Shown here: piece after piece, positions 11,404-20,800 of the stretch
Layout: each line of letters opens with the position of its first letter
Position numbering within the stretch: position 1 is the stretch's first letter
Assembly: GCF_023700745.1 (NCBI RefSeq)
Contig: NZ_JAMPYG010000015.1
Span: forward strand, 1 to 64,000
Source: Rhodoferax sp.
GTDB taxonomy: Bacteria; Pseudomonadota; Gammaproteobacteria; Burkholderiales; Burkholderiaceae_C
Length of the DNA: 64,000 nt
Direction: 5' to 3'
The notes under the pieces: generated by a model
What the model was told of the DNA's origin: nothing
What the model saw: the letters and a program-made list of their open reading frames with translations, nothing else
The model's database searches: none
Position numbers and translations under genes: made by a program

Positions 11404-12389
11404 GGGGTGCTCTTTGTAGGTTTGGTATTTGGGCCATGCACCGGTGCCTTGTCCACGGGGCGAAGGCGGTTGGCATGGTTGCCGTCCAGCCAGGGGAGCA
11501 CGGACTCGGTCAGCCGTGCGGCCGCTTGCAGCGAGCCCTTGGCGCAATGGGAAACAGCACTGCACAGGGCCTCAATCAGTGCCAGCACGCTGGCCTCGGA
11601 ATTTGAAAAATAGGGGCTGTCGGTTTGTGCATACAAAGACACCGTGGCCAATGGCGCCAGCGGCGAGGCTGCTGTGTCGGTCAGTGCCAGCACCGGCACG
11701 CCGGCCTCATGTGCGCGGCTGGCCAGCAGCAAGGTGTCGGAGAAATACCGCGGAAAGGCAATCGCGATGACTAGGTCTTGCGGTCGCAGCCGCGCCAGCA
11801 TGCGGGCACCGTTGGATGAGCCTTCAATGCTGGCCAGCAGCTGCACGTTGTCGCAGTAGAGGTCCAACTGGCGTTGCAGCAAGCCACCGAGCCAGCTGCT
11901 GCTGCCGTAGCCGATGATGAAGATGCGACGCGCTTTAAGAATGGCGTCAACCGCCTGTTCGCAGCTTTGGGTGTCGAGCGACTGACGCGTTGCCTCCAGG
12001 TTGCGCGCGATCTCGCTCAAGGCGCTGTCAAACACGTCGTTGACGGTTGCAGGGTGCTCAAGCTTGCTGCGCAGCTTTTCCACAGGGGCCAGTGTGGCCT
12101 CGAAACCCAGCACTAGGGCCGCGCGAAACTGCGGGTAGCCGTCAAATTCCAGCGCCCGCGCAAAACGGTTGGCGGTGGCGATCGAGACACCAACCGTGGC
12201 CGCCAGCTCGTCAATCGGCATGGTGGCCACCTGCAAGGGATGGGCGAGCACATACTTGGCCACCTGCTGGTGCGAGCGTGTCAAAGTGGGCAGTGCGCGC
12301 GCAATGCGTTGGGCCATCGACGGGTTGCCGGGAAAGGTCGCCATCATGTGAGCGTTTTGGGGGTGACTTGATTGATTAAAAATTTTCAC
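11400..12389 (-). CDS. MurR/RpiR-family transcriptional regulator of the peptide operon
   Basis: A protein of 329 residues from the first ATG; in-frame ATGs at 12347, 12344 and 12317 give shorter options. It has an N-terminal helix-turn-helix 6 domain (IDELAATVGVSIATANRFAR) and a C-terminal SIS sugar-phosphate/amino-sugar binding domain (IFIIGYGSSSWLGGLLQRQL). Such regulators sense phosphorylated sugars or cell-wall-derived ligands. It is the first gene of the operon and is coupled to iaaA by a four-base overlap, so it probably controls its own operon. An AT-rich stretch at about 12370-12430 is the likely promoter. Confidence 0.88.
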   Translation of the reverse strand: MKIFNQSSHPQNAHMMATFPGNPSMAQRIARALPTLTRSHQQVAKYVLAHPLQVATMPIDELAATVGVSIATANRFARALEFDGYPQFRAALVLGFEATLAPVEKLRSKLEHPATVNDVFDSALSEIARNLEATRQSLDTQSCEQAVDAILKARRIFIIGYGSSSWLGGLLQRQLDLYCDNVQLLASIEGSSNGARMLARLRPQDLVIAIAFPRYFSDTLLLASRAHEAGVPVLALTDTAASPLAPLATVSLYAQTDSPYFSNSEASVLALIEALCSAVSHCAKGSLQAAARLTESVLPWLDGNHANRLRPVDKAPVHGPNTKPTKSTP

Positions 12390-12767
12390 TATTTTTATTC
12401 TAGCGATATATTTTTATCATTTTGAAGAAATGTCAGCTCGGGCGCAGCATTTTTGCTCTAGCCTAAAAAGTAGGCGGAGCTAGTAAAGCACCTGGCTCAG
12501 TTTTAAAGCGGCACAGCCTCTAAAAAATGGGGGTGCGGCGTAAAACTTGGACTGGTTTATGCCGTTAAGCCGACCTTCACGATGCCATTGCGATGCAGCG
12601 CGCCGCCAATGTCAGCTGCTCATATGAAACCGGTCTTACCAACCCGGGACAGGTTCCAAGTGTGCAGAGGTCATGATTCGTTTCCTAGCGAGCACGGGGC
12701 GCTTTGGATAGCGAGAGGGCGCGCGTCCACGGCAAAAAGCTCACTTTTTGCCCCCTACACTTACCGC
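12390..12767. other. Non-coding spacer between the peptide operon and the hsd operon
   Basis: A 378-bp gap between two outward-reading operons. The left part (about 12370-12430) is very AT-rich and is the probable promoter of the RpiR operon. The right part leads into hsdM and holds a 22-bp hairpin at 12731-12752. No credible ORF was found: the longer in-frame start for hsdM at 12582 gives a low-complexity, non-family N-terminus. Confidence 0.6.
12731..12752 (+). promoter_or_regulatory. Perfect inverted repeat just upstream of hsdM
   Basis: GGCAAAAAG and CTTTTTGCC are perfect 9-bp arms around a 4-nt loop, ending 15 nt before the hsdM start codon. The leader has no obvious Shine-Dalgarno sequence. 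The repeat could be an operator for a controller protein, a translational hairpin, or the terminator of an unseen leader RNA. The structure is seen; the role is inferred. Confidence 0.45.
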
Positions 12768-14510
12768 ATGGCCAACCCCAATCTCTCCTCCTTCATCTGG
12801 TCCGTCGCCGATCTGCTGCGCGGCGACTACAAACAGTCCGAATACGGCAAGGTCATCCTGCCCTTTACCGTGCTGCGCCGCCTGGACTGCGTGCTCGAAC
12901 CCACCAAAGCCGCCGTGCTGGCGGAGAAAACCACCCGCGAAGCCGCTGGCCTCAACCCCGAACCCTTTTTGCTGCGCAAATCCGGCCAGTTGTTCTACAA
13001 CACGTCGCCACTCGACCTCAAAAAGCTCATGGGTGACCAAGACCACATTGGTGAAAACCTGCGGGCCTACCTGCAAGCCTTTTCACCGGCCGTGCGCGAC
13101 ATCTTTGAGAGCTTCGAGTTTCACGTCCAGATCGACAAGCTGGCCAAGTCCGGCCTGCTTTACATGGTGACCGAAAAGTTCGCCAACATCGACCTGCACC
13201 CCAATGTGGTCAGCAATGCAGAAATGGGTGCGGTGTTCGAGGAGCTGATCCGCAAATTTGCAGAACTCTCCAACGAGACCGCCGGTGAGCACTTCACCCC
13301 GCGTGAGGTCATCCGCCTCATGGTCAACCTGCTGTTCATTGAAGACGACCAGGCGCTGACCCAACCCGGCGTGGTGCGCAGCCTGTACGATCCAACGGCG
13401 GGCACGGGCGGTATGCTCAGCGTGGCCGGTGAACACCTGGCCAGCCTCAATCCCGATGCCCGTTTGGTCATGTACGGCCAGGAACTCAATCCCGAGTCCT
13501 ACGCCATTTGCAAGGCCGACATGCTCATCAAGGGCCAGGACATTGCCAACATCATCTTTGGCAACACCTTGTCTGCCGATGGCCTGAACGGCAAGGTGTT
13601 TGACTACAGCCTGTCCAATCCGCCCTTTGGCGTGGAGTGGAAAAAGATCGAAGCCACCATTCGCAAAGAGTATGAAACCCAGGGTTATGACGGTCGTTTT
13701 GGCCCCGGGCTGCCCCGTGTCAGTGATGGTTCACTGTTGTTCCTGCTGCACCTGGTGTCCAAGATGCGCCCGGCCCGCGACGGCGGCAGCCGTTTTGGCA
13801 TTGTGCTCAACGGCTCGCCCTTGTTCACTGGCGGCGCAGGTAGTGGCGAGAGCGAAATCCGCCGCTACATGCTGGAAAGCGACTTGGTCGAAGCCATCAT
13901 CGGCCTGCCCACCGACATGTTTTACAACACCGGCATCAGCACCTATGTGTGGATCGTCAGCAACCGCAAACCCGCAGCACGCCAAGGCAAGCTGCAGCTG
14001 ATTGACGCCAGCAGCTTCTGGCAAAAAATGCGCAAGAGCTTGGGTTCCAAGCGCAAGGAACTCAGTCCCGAGCACATTGAAGACATCACCCGATTATTCG
14101 GAAACTTTGAAGAAGCCACACGTGAAGGTGTGCCCATCAGCCGCATCTTCAACAACGACGACTTCGGCTACCACACCATCACCGTCGAGCGGCCCGAGCG
14201 CGATGCGGCTGGCCAGGTGGTGCTGGGCAGCAAAGGCAAGGCCAAGGGCAAACCCATGCCGGACGCCAGCCTGCGCGATACCGAAAACGTGCCCCTGAGC
14301 CAGGACATTGCTGCGTATTTCAAGCGCGAGGTGCTGCCGCACGCGCCAGACGCCTGGATCGATACCGACAAAACCAAGGTGGGTTACGAAATACCGTTCA
14401 ACCGCCACTTTTACGTCTTCAAGCCACCGCGCCCGCTGACAGAAATTGATGCCGAATTGAAGGGCGTGACCGACAACATCTTGCGCATGATTGGTGGACT
14501 GACGGCATGA
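12768..14510 (+). CDS. hsdM: Type I restriction-modification methyltransferase subunit HsdM
   Basis: A 580-residue adenine-N6 methyltransferase subunit. An N-terminal HsdM helical domain begins [20 protein letters not shown]. The SAM-binding motif I reads [10 protein letters not shown] near residue 208, and the catalytic motif IV is [11 protein letters not shown] near residue 284. [11 protein letters not shown] follows as in other HsdM proteins. The ATG at 12768 matches the family start (MANPNLSSF). It opens the operon hsdM - antitoxin - fic - hsdS - three small genes - hsdR. Together with HsdS it makes the modification enzyme, and with HsdR the restriction complex. Confidence 0.95.
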   Translation: MANPNLSSFIWSVADLLRGDYKQSEYGKVILPFTVLRRLDCVLEPTKAAVLAEKTTREAAGLNPEPFLLRKSGQLFYNTSPLDLKKLMGDQDHIGENLRAYLQAFSPAVRDIFESFEFHVQIDKLAKSGLLYMVTEKFANIDLHPNVVSNAEMGAVFEELIRKFAELSNETAGEHFTPREVIRLMVNLLFIEDDQALTQPGVVRSLYDPTAGTGGMLSVAGEHLASLNPDARLVMYGQELNPESYAICKADMLIKGQDIANIIFGNTLSADGLNGKVFDYSLSNPPFGVEWKKIEATIRKEYETQGYDGRFGPGLPRVSDGSLLFLLHLVSKMRPARDGGSRFGIVLNGSPLFTGGAGSGESEIRRYMLESDLVEAIIGLPTDMFYNTGISTYVWIVSNRKPAARQGKLQLIDASSFWQKMRKSLGSKRKELSPEHIEDITRLFGNFEEATREGVPISRIFNNDDFGYHTITVERPERDAAGQVVLGSKGKAKGKPMPDASLRDTENVPLSQDIAAYFKREVLPHAPDAWIDTDKTKVGYEIPFNRHFYVFKPPRPLTEIDAELKGVTDNILRMIGGLTA

Positions 14511-14529
14511 GTCGGGGTAAAATGGAGTT

Positions 14530-14688
14530 ATGCAAGTCACGCAGCAACTCCAAAAACGCCTCGACCAGGCCGTGCGTGTTTCCATGCGCATTGAAGGCTA
14601 CCGCCCCAGCGTATCGCTCCAGGTTCAGGCCCGCGCCAAAGCACTGATGGAGCAGCAGCGTGTCCAAGTATCAATTCCAACAAAGTGA
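14530..14688 (+). CDS. VbhA-type antitoxin partner of Fic
   Basis: A 52-residue ORF. It carries SMRIEGY at residues 18-24, which fits the class I Fic antitoxin motif (S/T)xxxE(G/N), whose glutamate blocks ATP gamma-phosphate binding in the partner Fic enzyme. The remainder (SLQVQARAKALMEQQRV) is predicted helical, as expected for these small helical antitoxins. GGAG precedes the ATG. It starts 19 bp after hsdM and overlaps the Fic start by 29 bases, the usual antitoxin-first order. The call rests on the motif plus position. Confidence 0.8.
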   Translation: MQVTQQLQKRLDQAVRVSMRIEGYRPSVSLQVQARAKALMEQQRVQVSIPTK

Positions 14689-15301
14689 CATCTACCAGCC
14701 GGGGACTGACCTCCCCATCAATCGGCTGAACATCGGCGATGCCGAAATCCTTCAGGAAGTAGAAGCCCAGCTCCTGCAACAGGCCTACCAAACCTTTGTG
14801 TTTGAGCTGAGGGCAGACACGCGGTTTGATGAGGCCTACTTCCAATCCTTGCACCTGCGTACCTTTGAGTCCCTGTATGCCTGGGCGGGCCAGTACCGCA
14901 CGCAGGACATGGTAAAAGGCGGCTCCATGTTTTGCCGCGCCACTTTTTTGCCGAACGAATCCCACCGCATCTTCGCCGAACTGGAAAAAGAAGACTTCTT
15001 GCGCGGTGCTGCGGCATGGCCTCTTGACCGTTTTGCAGGCCGCTTGGCTTACTTCCAAAGCGAGCTGATTGCCCTGCATCCTTTTTATGAGTTGAACGGA
15101 CGCATAACCCGCCTGTTTTGCGACCTGATCGCCATGGCCAACGGCTACGGCCCCATTGACTACGCCAAGGCCCTGCAGACCGACCCCGAGGTGGACAACA
15201 GCTACATACGCGCATCGATCAATTGCGTGCAGCGCGCAGACTACGGCCTACTGCAAACCCTGATAGCAGCGGGATTGACGCCGAATGAGGCTGCAGCATG
15301 A
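14660..15301 (+). CDS. fic: Fic-domain protein (AMP-transferase toxin)
   Basis: A 213-residue Fic/DOC-family enzyme starting at a GTG (MSKYQF). The active-site loop is HPFYELNGRITR near residues 140-151. The catalytic histidine, the acidic metal-binding residue, the NGR and the distal arginine are all kept, but the usual glycine of the E-G-NGR core is leucine. YAWAGQYRTQDMVKG is the family's N-terminal motif. Class I Fic toxins AMPylate targets such as DNA gyrase and topoisomerase IV when freed from their antitoxin. The start overlaps the antitoxin and the end overlaps hsdS by four bases, so it is embedded in the hsd operon. Confidence 0.9.
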   Translation: MSKYQFQQSDIYQPGTDLPINRLNIGDAEILQEVEAQLLQQAYQTFVFELRADTRFDEAYFQSLHLRTFESLYAWAGQYRTQDMVKGGSMFCRATFLPNESHRIFAELEKEDFLRGAAAWPLDRFAGRLAYFQSELIALHPFYELNGRITRLFCDLIAMANGYGPIDYAKALQTDPEVDNSYIRASINCVQRADYGLLQTLIAAGLTPNEAAA

Positions 15302-16632
15302 GCTTGCCGCGTTATCCGAATTACAAGGACAGCGGCGTGGAGTGGCTGGGGGAGGTGCCAGAGCATTGGGATGCATCTCCGCTCAAAGCAGTCGCCACCC
15401 ACAATGACGATGTACTGGACGAAACCACTGCGCCCGACAGTGAAATTGTCTACGTCGATATTTCCAGCGTTGACCCCATTGATGGCATCACTGCAAAAGA
15501 AGCCATGATCTTCTCAGCTGCACCATCACGGGCGCGGCGGCGTGTCCAACATGGCGATGTCATCGTTTCAACGGTTCGCACTTATCTACGCGCCATCGCC
15601 AGAGTGCGTGACCCGGAAGAAAACCTTGTGGTCTCTACAGGTTTCGCCGTCGTTCGTCCCGGCCGCAAGCTCGCGCCAGATTTTCTTGGATACATCGTTT
15701 CCGCCAGCTATTTCGTTGAGCAGGTCATCGCACGCTCAACCGGCGTGAGCTACCCCGCAATCAATGCCAGCGAACTCGTAGCCATTCCAGTCGCTGTTCC
15801 CCCCCTCTCCGAACAAATCCAAATCGCCGCCTTCCTCGACCGCGAAACTGCCAAGATTGACGAGTTGGTGGCCGAGCAGCGGCGGCTGATGGAACTGCTG
15901 AAGGAAAAGCGCCAAGCCGTCATCTCCCACGCCGTCACCCGGGGCCTGAACCCCGACGCACCCCTGAAGCCGTCCGGCATCGAATGGCTGGGGGATGTGC
16001 CGGAGCATTGGGAGGTCACACGACTTAAGCACATATCGCCTGCCATAACCGTTGGGATTGTCGTGAACCCCAGTAGCTTCGTGACCGACGAAGGTCTGCC
16101 TTTCATCTACGGAGGCGACATCCGTGAGGGTGTCATTGATTGGGTCAATGCACGATGCATTGATACGGAGTCAAGTGACAAGCACGTAAAAACTCAACTT
16201 CATGCCGGGGACTTATTAACGGTTCGTGTTGGTGCACCAGGAATTACCGCCGTAGTCCCAAATGAGTGTGAAGGCGGAAACTGTGCCTCTGTCATGCATA
16301 TTCGTCAGGGGCCATTCAACTCGAATTGGCTCTGCTACACGATGAATACCCGCGTTGTCCGGTTCCAGGTCGAAGTGGTGCAGTATGGTGCTGCGCAGGA
16401 ACAGTTCAACATCAGCCATGCAGTGAACTTTTGGATGCCAACGCCGCCCAGGTCCGAGCAGGACGAGATAGCAGCATTCTTGGACAGCGAAACTGCAAAA
16501 CTCGACACCCTTACCACTGAAGCCCAACGCACCATCGACCTGCTGCAAGAACGCCGCACCGCGCTAATCTCCGCCGCAGTCACAGGCCAAATTGACGTGC
16601 GTGTCCACGTTTCCGCTGAGGTAGCCCTATGA
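15298..16632 (+). CDS. hsdS: Type I restriction-modification specificity subunit HsdS
   Basis: A 444-residue specificity subunit with two target-recognition domains. Each half opens with a near-identical motif: SGVEWLGEVPEHW near residue 12 and SGIEWLGDVPEHW near 225. Each ends with the conserved helix-forming spacer (SEQIQIAAFLDRETAKIDEL and SEQDEIAAFLDSETAKLDTL). The two recognition domains themselves differ strongly, implying a bipartite asymmetric target. It is coupled to fic and to the next gene by ATGA overlaps. The final residues (VTGQIDVR) recur at the end of the small ORF at 17072. Confidence 0.94.
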   Translation: MSLPRYPNYKDSGVEWLGEVPEHWDASPLKAVATHNDDVLDETTAPDSEIVYVDISSVDPIDGITAKEAMIFSAAPSRARRRVQHGDVIVSTVRTYLRAIARVRDPEENLVVSTGFAVVRPGRKLAPDFLGYIVSASYFVEQVIARSTGVSYPAINASELVAIPVAVPPLSEQIQIAAFLDRETAKIDELVAEQRRLMELLKEKRQAVISHAVTRGLNPDAPLKPSGIEWLGDVPEHWEVTRLKHISPAITVGIVVNPSSFVTDEGLPFIYGGDIREGVIDWVNARCIDTESSDKHVKTQLHAGDLLTVRVGAPGITAVVPNECEGGNCASVMHIRQGPFNSNWLCYTMNTRVVRFQVEVVQYGAAQEQFNISHAVNFWMPTPPRSEQDEIAAFLDSETAKLDTLTTEAQRTIDLLQERRTALISAAVTGQIDVRVHVSAEVAL

Positions 16633-17075
16633 GCGACAACCTTAGCCAACGCATCGTCACCTTCATTGGGCATCTTTTGCCCCTGTACGTGGAAGAATGC
16701 GTGAACGGCGTTTGGTGTGCCCGGTCTCTGACTGATGGCACGCTAATTCTGCCAATCGACGATCCAGAAAAATCGGCAGACGGCTCTGTGGCTATCCATT
16801 GGCAAGGTGACCACACACGGAGAACCGAGGTGCAGGGTATCTTCATCGCCAGCGTAGCCATCGCCCGCTATACCGAGTTGCACCACACGGCCACATATTC
16901 CAAAGACATGAGAATCGAGATGGAACACATGTCAAACCACTTCACAGTCAAGACGGGCGAAACCTTAGTGTTTGAGAGTCCTGACTCAGGATTATTTGAA
17001 TTGATCGCCAAGGCTGTCGGAAAATTGGGCGAAGCGGCCGTGATCGAAATTTTGAAAAAACAGGTGGGGCTATGA
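16629..17075 (+). CDS. Uncharacterised 148-residue protein in the hsd operon
   Basis: I do not recognise the family. The protein has no signal peptide or membrane segment. It reads as a compact alpha/beta chain with an HWQGDHTRRTEVQGIFI strand region and a C-terminal amphipathic helix (AVGKLGEAAVIEILKKQ). It overlaps hsdS at its start and the next small ORF at its end by four bases each, so it is translationally coupled on both sides and very likely expressed. GC is lower than in hsdM or hsdR. It may be a partner or antitoxin of the neighbouring HEPN-like protein, but nothing in the sequence proves this. Confidence 0.7.
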   Translation: MSDNLSQRIVTFIGHLLPLYVEECVNGVWCARSLTDGTLILPIDDPEKSADGSVAIHWQGDHTRRTEVQGIFIASVAIARYTELHHTATYSKDMRIEMEHMSNHFTVKTGETLVFESPDSGLFELIAKAVGKLGEAAVIEILKKQVGL

Positions 17076-17224
17076 GCATATGCGCACCCAATGGAGAAGT
17101 ACAAATAAGGCGCTTTGTGGAATTAAAACGGACCTGCTGTACCGGGACCGAGGCGGCATACTGGTGCAAGTGCTACAAGTCGCGTTGCTCGCCCACCGTT
17201 ACTGGCCAGATTGACGTTCATTAA
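17072..17224 (+). CDS. Small cysteine-rich ORF ending in an HsdS-like tail
   Basis: A 50-residue ORF starting at an ATG that overlaps the preceding stop. It contains five cysteines in a short stretch (residues 22-39) and ends TVTGQIDVH, echoing VTGQIDVR near the end of HsdS. At the DNA level the last 20 or so bases resemble the hsdS 3' end. It may be a short product, or a scar left when the 148-residue gene was inserted at the hsdS terminus and duplicated its end. Coding status is uncertain. Confidence 0.4.
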   Translation: MSICAPNGEVQIRRFVELKRTCCTGTEAAYWCKCYKSRCSPTVTGQIDVH

Positions 17225-17247
17225 GTAGTTTAAATTGGTATCCACCG

Positions 17248-17841
17248 ATGACTAACAATCCTTTGAAGCATCCTCGCATGGAGCTTTTCGCCGCCGCTAA
17301 AGCAATTGCTGGCATGCGCCAAGCAAAATCTATGGATGAATTCGAAGTTGAATGGCGAGCTTTTCTAAATTGTTTGGAAAAGGTCTGGCAGAAAGTTGAG
17401 CAAAGCTGTCAGCACATCCGTGTCTCGTTTGAGCCATGGCAGGGCAAATACCACCGCCTGCGAAAAAAAGACATGCTGCTTCGCTATCTGAAGCAAGCCC
17501 GAAATGCTGATAACCATTCAATTCAAGAGCTTACCAAGCTGGAGCCTGGTTCTCGTGGCTACCGTTTTGTAGACCGGCGCGGTGGTTACATCAAACACAT
17601 GGAGATTCGAAATGGAGAGGTGGTTCGCTACGAGGGCGACGCAATGATTGTTGAGGAGACTTTGCCGCACCCAGTAGTAATGCCTGTGCTCAACAATGGA
17701 GAGTGGTTCAACCCACCATCGTCGCATCTTGAGCATCCGATCAGCACTCAGCATCCGGTTGACATTGCAGAATTTGGCGCGAAGTTTTACTCAAGCTATC
17801 TCGACGAAGTTGAGATGAGATTTTTTACAAAGAAGACCTAG
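17248..17841 (+). CDS. Candidate HEPN-superfamily protein in the hsd operon
   Basis: A 197-residue protein with no close named relative that I can recall. The central helical segment LLRYLKQARNADNH contains R85-N-A-D-N-H90, which fits the HEPN ribonuclease signature R-x(4-6)-H with a polar residue after the arginine. The N-terminal half (residues 12-90) is predicted all-helical, as in HEPN domains. The C-terminal half is more strand-like. It lies between hsdS and hsdR, where the PrrC anticodon nuclease gene sits in prr loci, though it lacks PrrC's NTPase part. A 23-bp gap separates it from the upstream ORF and 24 bp from hsdR. Function is inferred from motif and position only. Confidence 0.65.
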   Translation: MTNNPLKHPRMELFAAAKAIAGMRQAKSMDEFEVEWRAFLNCLEKVWQKVEQSCQHIRVSFEPWQGKYHRLRKKDMLLRYLKQARNADNHSIQELTKLEPGSRGYRFVDRRGGYIKHMEIRNGEVVRYEGDAMIVEETLPHPVVMPVLNNGEWFNPPSSHLEHPISTQHPVDIAEFGAKFYSSYLDEVEMRFFTKKT

Positions 17842-17865
17842 CCAGAGTACGGGATAACAACAGTA

Positions 17866-20800
17866 ATGAGCCTGCATAAAGAAATCAGCTTCGAGAATGA
17901 AATCTGCCAGCACCTCAGCCAACACGGCTGGCTGTATGCTGAAGGTGATGCCGCTGGCTACGACCGCGCCCGTGCCCTGTTCCCCGCCGACGTGCTGGCC
18001 TGGGTGCAGTCCACACAGCCCAAAGCCTGGGAAACCATCGCCAAGAACCACGGCAGCAAAGCCGAAGAAACCCTCCTGACCCGATTGCGCGACCAACTGG
18101 ATCAGCGCGGCACGCTGGACGTATTGCGCCAAGGTATTGAGCTGCTGGGCCTCAAAACCCCGTTGAAACTGGCAGAGTTCAAGCCGGCGCTGGCCATCAA
18201 CCCCGACATCCTGGCCCGTTTTGCTGCCAACCGCTTGCGTGTGGTGCGCCAGGTGCGCTATTCGCTGCACTGTGAGAACAGCATCGACCTGGTGCTGTTC
18301 CTCAACGGCCTGCCGGTGGCCACGGTGGAGCTCAAGACCGATTTCACCCAGAACATTGGCGATGCCATCGACCAGTACCGCTTTGACCGCAACCCGCGCC
18401 CCAAAGGCCAGGCACCTGAGCCCTTGCTGTCGTTTCCCCATGGGGCGCTGGTGCACTTTGCGGTGAGTAACAGCGAGGTGGCCATGGTCACCCGGCTGGA
18501 CGGCCCGCTCACCGTGTTCTTGCCGTTCAACCTGGGCAATGACGGCGCTGCTGGTAACCCGGTGAATGCCGATGGCGGCCACCGCACGGCTTACCTGTGG
18601 GAGCAGGTCTGGGCACGGGATAGCTGGTTGGAAATCTTGGGCCGCTACTTGATTGCGGTACGCAACAAGAAGGGTCTGATCGAGCGTGTGATTTTCCCGC
18701 GTTATCACCAGTTAGACGTGACGCGCAAACTGCAAACCGCTGTCTTAGCTGATGGTCCAGGCGGTAAATACCTGATTCAGCACAGCGCGGGTTCGGGCAA
18801 AACCAACAGCATTGCCTGGACGGCACACTTTCTGGCCGAACTGCACCGGCCCGACCACGACAAGGTGTTTGACACCGTACTGGTGGTGAGTGACCGCAAC
18901 GTGATCGACTCGCAGCTGCAAGAGGCCTTGTTCGACTTTCAGCGCACCACCGGCGTGGTGGCCACCATCACCAACAACGAGGGCAGCAAAAGTGCAGCCC
19001 TAGCCGATGCCTTGTCGGGAACAAAGAAGATTGTGGTCTGCACCATCCAGACCTTCCCATTTGCGCTAGAGGCCGTGCGCGAGCTGGCCGCCACCCAGGG
19101 CAAGCGCTTTGCAGTGATTGCCGACGAGGCGCACAGCTCGCAAACCGGCGCGGCGGCAGCTCAACTGAAGGCTGTCCTCAGTGCGGATGAGCTGAAAGAC
19201 CTGAACGACGGCGGCGAAGTCAGTATGGATGACATCCTGGCGGCGCAAATGGCCACCCGCGCCAATGACGGCGGCATCACCTTCGTGGCCTTCACCGCCA
19301 CGCCCAAGAACAAGACCCTGGAGCTGTTTGGCACCCGGCCCGACCCGACCCAGCCTGCTGGGCCAGGCAACCTGCCCGAGCCGTTTCACGTCTATTCGAT
19401 GCGCCAGGCCATCGAAGAAAAGTTCATTCTGGACGTGTTGCAAAACTACACGCCGTACAAACTGGCGTTCACGCTGGCGCACCATGGTGTGGCTGGCGAC
19501 CAGGAAGTGAACGAGACCGAGGTGGAGCGCAACGCGGCCCTCAAGCGCATCATGGGTTGGGTCAAGCTGCACCCCTACAACATCGCGCAGAAGGTGCAGG
19601 TGGTGGTCGAGCACTTCCGTGAGTTTGTGGCGCCGCTCTTGAGTGGCAAAGCCAAGGCCATGGTGGTGGTAGGCAGCCGGATCGAGGCGGTGCGCTGGCA
19701 GATCGCCATTGAGAAATACATCAAGAGCAACGGCTACGCCATGGGCACGCTGGTGGCTTTTTCTGGCGAGGTCAACGACACGGAATCCGGCCCGGACGGT
19801 TTCACTGAAAACAGCCCCGCACTCAACCCCAAGCTCAACGGCCGCGACATCCGCGAAGCCTTCAAGGGTGACGAGTATCAAATCCTGCTGGTGGCCAACA
19901 AATTCCAGACCGGGTTCGACCAGCCCCTGCTGTGTGGCATGTATGTGGACAAGCGCCTGGCGGGCATCCAGGCCGTGCAGACCCTGAGCCGCCTGAACCG
20001 TGCCTACCCCGGCAAAGACACGACCTATGTGCTGGACTTTGTCAACGACCCCGAAGAGGTACTGGCCGCGTTCAAGACCTACCACACCACCGCCGAACTG
20101 TCTGCGACCACCGACCCGAACCTGGTGTTCAACCTGCGCGCCAAGCTGGATGCCGCCGGGCACTATGACGACTTCGAGGTTGAGCGGGTGGTCGCTGTGG
20201 AGCTGAACCCCAATGCCAGGCAGAGTGACCTGGTCGCCGCGCTGGAACCAGTGCAGGACCGCATCATGCGGCGCTACAAAGCCGCACAGACGCGTCATCG
20301 CGAAGCGGCAGCCAAAGGCGATGCATCTGCACAGAAAGCCGCGCAGGACGAGCTGGAAGCGCTGGTCTTGTTCAAGGGCGACATGGGCGCTTATGTGCGG
20401 CTGTACACCTTTCTGTCGCAAATCTTCGACTACGGCAACACCGCCATCGAGAAACGCGCCATGTTCTACAAGCGCTTGCTGCCGCTGCTGGAGTTCGGCC
20501 GGGAGCGCGAAGGCATCGACCTTTCCAAGCTGGTGCTGATCCGCCATCACCTGACCGACAAAGGCCAGCGCACGCTGCCGCTGGGCACCGGCGACACGCC
20601 CAAGCTGGCCCCCATCACTGAGGCAGGTAGCGGCATGGTGCAGGAGCAGCAAAAGGTTTACATGGCCGAGTTGATCGAAAAACTGAACGACCTGTTCGGC
20701 AGCGACACCACCGAACAAGACCAACTGAGCTACGTAAACGGCACCATTTTTGGCAAGGTGATGGAGTCAAGCAAGCTCAAACAGCAAGCGGCCAACAACA

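Noticed and set aside
19066..20724. 552-codon minus-strand ORF inside hsdR
   Set aside because: Antisense shadow of the HsdR helicase domain, which has all expected motifs in the plus frame.
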